64,000 bases of DNA from Bacillus_BD sp963787345. GTDB lineage: Bacteria > Bacillota > Bacilli > Bacillales > Cytobacillaceae. Position 1 is the first letter of the stretch; every line of letters begins with the position of its first letter. The stretch spans positions 62,001 through 126,000 of the forward strand of contig CAWBCW010000005.1 of the NCBI GenBank assembly GCA_963787345.1, in the 5' to 3' direction. Shown here one piece after another: positions 60,178 through 64,000 of the stretch. The position numbers and the translations under genes were made by a program. Below the pieces are notes generated by a model, which was not told the DNA's origin, did not search any database, and worked only from the letters and a program-made list of their open reading frames with translations.

Positions 60178-60618
60178 CTATTTTTGGCAAAAGTACGGCC
60201 CACACCAGCCCGTTTCGTGCGTTTTTACATAAGTCCAGTTAAATTCCTTATCTACTACGTACACATCTTCTTCATTTAAAAAATCATTTACATTTAATGA
60301 CGAAGCATTTTCAAGGATAAACGCATCATCAGAATGTTGATAAAAAACATAACAGAACTTTTTTGACTCTTGATTAAAAGCTATATCAGCTTGTTCACCC
60401 TGTAAACAATCCCTCTTTTTGTAACTAAATATGTGCCATAAATAGCCACTGTACCAATCCTCGCCATGAAGATAAATTGATTTCTTTTCTTGATCGCTAA
60501 GATGATTGGCAAAATGGTCTTCCCATCGTTTCCTCAAATACGTTCCCCATTTGTCTATTTCGGTCACTTTTATTTTTTTGCTTCTAAGCAATGTTACTAA
60601 GTCCATGCTATTTTCCAA
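60178..60618 (-). CDS. DUF4275 family protein (immunity-like)
   Basis: A 146-residue soluble protein matching DUF4275: WGTYLRKRWEDHFANHLSD, SGYLWHIFSYKKRDCLQG, CYVFYQHSDDAFILENA and the conserved ending DKEFNWTYVKTHETGWCGPY. The family is common in Bacillus and often near polymorphic-toxin immunity genes. TTG 60618 with AGGTG is the likely start. No toxin is next to it in this window. Confidence 0.78.
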   Translation of the reverse strand: MENSMDLVTLLRSKKIKVTEIDKWGTYLRKRWEDHFANHLSDQEKKSIYLHGEDWYSGYLWHIFSYKKRDCLQGEQADIAFNQESKKFCYVFYQHSDDAFILENASSLNVNDFLNEEDVYVVDKEFNWTYVKTHETGWCGPYFCQK

Positions 60619-60707
60619 AAAGACACCTACTTTACTGTAACTTTATAAAATTCATTGTTGATTTCATCTTATAAGGTAAAGACTGCTTATTTTTGTCCGT
60701 TCCTCAC

Positions 60708-61142
60708 TTATTCATCTGTTTCATCATAAGGGTTTGCGTACAAATCAATATCAAAATCAGCATTGATACTATTTGCAAATGCGATTATGGATTGATCTAA
60801 ATATAATCCAGGTGTATAGCCATTGTTCATTATGATGACAATGGTAAACCGGCAATCTAATTCAAATTGCTTTTTTAGGTCATTAATAATCGCTGACTTA
60901 TCGCCAATTTGATCGATAATCATATCCATTTGCTCGCCTACATCCAATGACTCTTGATAACCTGTACTTAGCTTCCAACGAGTATAACTTCTTACATGAT
61001 TTTCTGTAGGAGATATTTTCTTTATGATGTCACCTTTTTTATAACTTTCCGTGGGTTCGATACCCAATTGTTTTGTTACAGCATCCAATGGAAATTCATC
61101 TGCAAACATACTAAAATACACTATTACTTGTGTTTTCTCCAT
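60708..61142 (-). CDS. DUF4279 family protein (immunity-like)
   Basis: A 144-residue protein matching DUF4279: YFSMFADEFPLDAVTKQLGI, EPTESYKKGD, RYTRWKLSTGYQESLDVGEQ style segments and the end GLYLDQSIIAFANSINADFD. Members occur in polymorphic toxin systems as likely immunity proteins. ATG 61142 follows GGAGGG. Confidence 0.78.
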   Translation of the reverse strand: MEKTQVIVYFSMFADEFPLDAVTKQLGIEPTESYKKGDIIKKISPTENHVRSYTRWKLSTGYQESLDVGEQMDMIIDQIGDKSAIINDLKKQFELDCRFTIVIIMNNGYTPGLYLDQSIIAFANSINADFDIDLYANPYDETDE

Positions 61143-61164
61143 TAATACCCTCCACCACTTTTCA

Positions 61165-61657
61165 TTAATTCGTTAGATAAGGAGATTTAAAGTCCTCAAT
61201 AAACAATCCAGTTTCCTTAACAACCTCTTTGGCTTCCGTACAGTCTTCACTCGCCCCAACGTACATATAATAATCGTACCCAAAGTGAACAAAGAATTGC
61301 TTTTTAATGCCTAATTTACACCAAATGGCATTCCGTAATGCCAATTTGGATAACTCTCGAACTTCCTGTACAGTCACAGCTTTCCCTATCCAAATCTTTG
61401 TTAGGAATTCATTAGCATTTTGATTTTTAACCTCGTCAGACCATTGTTCCAAAGCATTTACATAGAGTCTATTTAAACCCATTTCAGCCATAAATGCAGT
61501 GATGGCATTGAAGATACTTTTCCTCCGTTATTTGATATTCCTCCATACTAACCTTTGTCCCAACCTCTGAAAAACAAGTCCATTCTTCAAGGTCGAGATA
61601 ATTCCCATCAGTATCCCTATTTACTGGATCATATTTTGTTATTCTCCAAGAATTCAA
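61165..61657 (-). pseudogene. Uncharacterised accessory gene with a frameshift
   Basis: The 3' part (108 codons from ATG 61491) is open. Upstream, TTG 61657 with GGAGAG starts NSWRITKYDPVNRDTDGNYL, DLEEWTCFSEVGTKVSMEEY, QITEEKY and then leaves the frame near 61516; one C too many in AAGTATCTTCAATG explains the break. Corrected, it gives EEKYFNAITAFMAEMGLNRL and runs on into the open part (about 163 residues). The downstream frame ends GLFIEDFKSPYLTN. Unknown family of the immunity array. Confidence 0.6.
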
Positions 61658-61673
61658 TAATCAATCTCTCCTT

Positions 61674-62351
61674 TTATTTAAAATGGTTATCAATTTCTTC
61701 ACGACTATATTCATCAATCCAATCAGCATACTTCTCATATAATGGGCGAATTTTTTCAATATCGCTCCCAATCACTTCACAGCCTCGATCATCATAAATG
61801 TAAAAGATCACATCTCTTGTTACATTAATAAAAAATACGTCTGGCTCATATGAACCATAAGGGTTATGTAACCTTGGCTTTAGTAGAGGGAAGTCCTGAT
61901 TGCAAATTGCCTTTATTAGCAAAGGATACTCAATATCTTGTTTGCGACATTCTAACGAGAACTGAGTAGTACACATTTCGTCAGCATCTTCTTCGTCATC
62001 AAACATATAGGGTAGCGTTTCCTGCTTTAAATGAAACCGAACATCTTTGTTTTTTATGTAATGGCTATAGACCTTGATTTTCCTTTTACTACTTCTTCTG
62101 TAATCCTTATACTGATAAATATTCGTAACCAAAAGAATTTTATCTTCATCTGAGAAAAGATCATTAAAAAGTGAGATGGCTTGATCATAGACGGTATTAA
62201 AATAGTCAGGATTTAGCTCGTCAGTCTCCTCTTTCAATTGATACAGTCCCTTAGCTAAATCAAAATGAATACTTTTATTCCACTGATAATAAAGACTTGG
62301 CTTCAAAATAAGGCCAGGGAAATTAGTATTTATATAGTCTCTTAATTCCAT
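61674..62351 (-). CDS. DUF3885 family protein (immunity-like)
   Basis: A 225-residue soluble protein matching DUF3885: NPDYFNTVYDQAISLFNDLF, DEDKILLVTNIYQYKDY, QETLPYMFDDEEDADEMCTT, IEYPLLIKAICNQDFPLLKP and NPYGSYEPDVFFINVTRDV, ending in DWIDEYSREEIDNHF. The family is strongly linked to polymorphic toxin immunity loci. ATG 62351 follows GGAGAC. Confidence 0.82.
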   Translation of the reverse strand: MELRDYINTNFPGLILKPSLYYQWNKSIHFDLAKGLYQLKEETDELNPDYFNTVYDQAISLFNDLFSDEDKILLVTNIYQYKDYRRSSKRKIKVYSHYIKNKDVRFHLKQETLPYMFDDEEDADEMCTTQFSLECRKQDIEYPLLIKAICNQDFPLLKPRLHNPYGSYEPDVFFINVTRDVIFYIYDDRGCEVIGSDIEKIRPLYEKYADWIDEYSREEIDNHFK

Positions 62352-62443
62352 TGTTTCTTGTCTCCAATCGATCTCTGTCCTTTTTTAAGCATTTAATCAT
62401 TAATCCTCATACTTTTAATGCATGACTGGAATCCTAATTGCAT

Positions 62444-63283
62444 TTACGCAATGCTTCCACCATGCATTGAAAATATATAGAAATCTTCATTATCAGTTAA
62501 AGTCCATCCATCAAAGAAGGAGCTCGCATGAAATACATCTAAAAAGATATTGCCAAATTGTACAATCAGAAGTGGGCATTGTTCTAATAACTGAACATCT
62601 TCAATTGTTTTACCAATCAATAACTCTCCGATTGATTTCCATTCCTTCTGATTCGATTGAATATCCGTTTCCCCTAACAAGATTCCACCTGTATCCCGAA
62701 TTCGCCAAGGACATTCAATAATCATTGCCCCTTTTTCCAGTTCAATAATGAAATGAACTTCTGAATCAATGGCTGTCACTTTTTGTCCAATTATTTCTTT
62801 AAAGGTAATATTGCTTATTTTCGTATGCCATAACTTACGTGCATGTGTGATAATCATTTCATCGATCTTGTCCTGCGTATAGCGATGTTGATTATCCCCA
62901 TATTGAAAATCATCTATTGCATCACTGATTTCTTGCCAATTCATCTGTTCTTCAAATAAGTCATAGTCGATTGTACATTTGTATAGCTCTCTTACAATTA
63001 AACCCGCCTTCTCATTAGGCATTAATAATTGCGAATGTAGGTGCTTTATATGATAGTTTAAGCAAAGTTCTTCAGAAGGGACGTCTCGTTGCATTGCTTT
63101 CATCGCATAATCAAACATTTCTTGGATTTCAAATAGATTTAATGGCTCACTCATACTGGCTAACTTTTTTATTTCAAGCATATCCATGTATAAATAGCCA
63201 TTTGCCCACTCTACATAATCTGATGCCTTTACGGTATTTGTATATTTTTTATAATACAATTCTAAAAGCTCTATAGGAATCAA
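62444..63283 (-). CDS. Two-domain accessory protein, helical N-half and DUF6188-like C-half
   Basis: A 279-residue soluble protein. The N-terminal half is helical (YVEWANGYLYMDMLEIKKLA, LNLFEIQEMFDYAMKAMQRD); the C-half is beta-rich and resembles DUF6188-type immunity domains (FKEIIGQKVTAIDSEVHFII, GAMIIECPWRIRDTGGILLG, IVQFGNIFLDVFHASSFFDG). The start is uncertain: TTG 63283 sits directly against AAAAGGG. It lies 9 bases after the stop of the next gene upstream, so it is co-transcribed. Confidence 0.65.
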   Translation of the reverse strand: MIPIELLELYYKKYTNTVKASDYVEWANGYLYMDMLEIKKLASMSEPLNLFEIQEMFDYAMKAMQRDVPSEELCLNYHIKHLHSQLLMPNEKAGLIVRELYKCTIDYDLFEEQMNWQEISDAIDDFQYGDNQHRYTQDKIDEMIITHARKLWHTKISNITFKEIIGQKVTAIDSEVHFIIELEKGAMIIECPWRIRDTGGILLGETDIQSNQKEWKSIGELLIGKTIEDVQLLEQCPLLIVQFGNIFLDVFHASSFFDGWTLTDNEDFYIFSMHGGSIA

Positions 63284-63292
63284 CCCTTTTCA

Positions 63293-63898
63293 TTACTCAA
63301 CTTCAATTAAATCCGCATAAATCATTACGAAATACGTTTCTAACAATTTCCCCAGTTTTTCATTGAGATGATAATATTCATTGTCGGCTTTTTTAATCAC
63401 GCTATAAAATTCCTTTTCATCAATCTCGTCATTTTCTAAGGCAACGTACAAGCTCCACATTTCTGTTCCATACTTTTTCTCAATTATTGCATACTCATGA
63501 GCATCTATTTTCTCAAGAACACCAATTAGTTCTTCCAAGTAACGGGTGATGCCTACTGCTTCTATATGATCTGAGTGCCACCTTAACAAACCTTCATGCC
63601 CCCCACTTTCCATTTCAGAGTAGTATTGAAAAACAGTAACCGCTTCATAAGCTACTTTATTTTCAGTTGAATAGTCATACTCAGTCAGTACAGAAATAAC
63701 AGCGTTCCAAATATCATCTGGATTTAGTAAGTTCGTTCTTTTTATTTTTGGTTTCTTATTAAGTCTTAAAGTCACCCTTTCATCCTTCATAGAAGCATCG
63801 TTTTGAGCATAGTATCGCGCACTCGTTGATAAGGAGTATCGTATTTTATATTGATGACCAAGTTCTTCCCTTACCTTTTCAGTTAGGACTATTCCCAC
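63293..63898 (-). CDS. DMP19-like family protein
   Basis: A 201-residue protein; its C-terminal half matches DMP19/DUF4375-type proteins: AVTVFQYYSEMESGGHEGLL, RWHSDHIEAVGITRYLEELI, HEYAIIEKKYGTEMWSLYVA and LGKLLETYFVMIYADLIEVE. DMP19 proteins occur in immunity arrays and one mimics DNA. The GTG at 63898 directly follows the stop of the upstream gene (TAA-GTG), so translation is coupled. Confidence 0.72.
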   Translation of the reverse strand: MGIVLTEKVREELGHQYKIRYSLSTSARYYAQNDASMKDERVTLRLNKKPKIKRTNLLNPDDIWNAVISVLTEYDYSTENKVAYEAVTVFQYYSEMESGGHEGLLRWHSDHIEAVGITRYLEELIGVLEKIDAHEYAIIEKKYGTEMWSLYVALENDEIDEKEFYSVIKKADNEYYHLNEKLGKLLETYFVMIYADLIEVE

Positions 63899-64000
63899 TT
63901 AATTAAATGTATCTTCCAGTTCAATCCTATTAGGAAGCAATTTATCTATATCCCAATCAAACCATTCTCCATACTTTGTTGCCCAAGATGATAGCTCTTC
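63899..64000 (-). CDS. C-terminal end of an accessory gene, cut by window edge
   Basis: The last 33 codons are visible: EELSSWATKYGEWFDWDIDK, LLPNRIELEDTFN, then TAA. The style (KYGEWFDWDxDxLLPNxIxLE) matches tails of Bacillus immunity-like proteins, as in the rest of the array. The start lies beyond the window. Confidence 0.6.
   Translation of the reverse strand, partial: EELSSWATKYGEWFDWDIDKLLPNRIELEDTFN

Overview
The window is low-GC, gene-dense Bacillaceae chromosome. Supporting signs are strong GGAGG-type ribosome sites, many TTG/GTG starts, a KinB-like sporulation kinase, a YlxY-like deacetylase, a Gly-Pro-rich coat-like protein, CsoR/CopA and a tandem glycine riboswitch. No rRNA, tRNA, CRISPR array or intact prophage or transposase was seen. 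I cannot name the species.

Left part (1-19.9 kb): an M29 aminopeptidase cut by the window edge, a divergent PRPP synthetase paralogue, a CysJ-like diflavin reductase without its flavodoxin domain, a stand-alone heme O synthase, a three-gene ABC-2 exporter, an HPr kinase paralogue coupled to a TatD hydrolase, an Eis-like acetyltransferase, an EamA transporter behind a leader terminator, the pabA-pabBC pair for p-aminobenzoate, a DsbA/FrnE-like oxidoreductase, a membrane-anchored trypsin-like protease, a Nudix hydrolase and an uncharacterised protein.

Core (20.4-33 kb, nearly all minus strand): the best candidate system. A sigma-A promoter and tandem glycine riboswitch lead into gcvT, gcvH, gcvPA, gcvPB and lpdA. 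A second promoter then precedes fhs, folD and fchA; an SDR dehydrogenase and a GntP permease follow. Together these genes could turn glycine into CO2, ammonia, reduced cofactor, formate and ATP, or run in reverse as a reductive glycine route. FolD has lost the lysine and glutamine used for cyclohydrolase chemistry, which fits the separate FchA taking that step.

Middle (33-50 kb): an MFS transporter, a short PurC paralogue, a MOSC protein, a frameshifted KinB-like kinase, a YiaA-like membrane protein, an EAL phosphodiesterase, an HMGL-like aldolase, a DGC zinc protein behind an Fnr-like box, a coat-like protein, a second EamA transporter, SEC-C and TPR proteins, and the copper module copA-csoR with two matching CsoR-type operators.

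Right part (50-64 kb): a beta-lactamase-fold hydrolase behind a frameshifted MerR regulator, then a decayed stretch (YlxY-like gene, two remnants with stops), small membrane and lipoproteins, and a one-way array of orphan genes resembling polymorphic-toxin immunity families (DUF4275, DUF4279, DUF3885, DMP19-like). Palindromic repeats at 20.1, 22.0, 44.4 and 46.8 kb resemble IS200/IS605-type ends. Several genes carry single-base frameshifts, some at homopolymers, so sequencing error must be excluded before calling decay.
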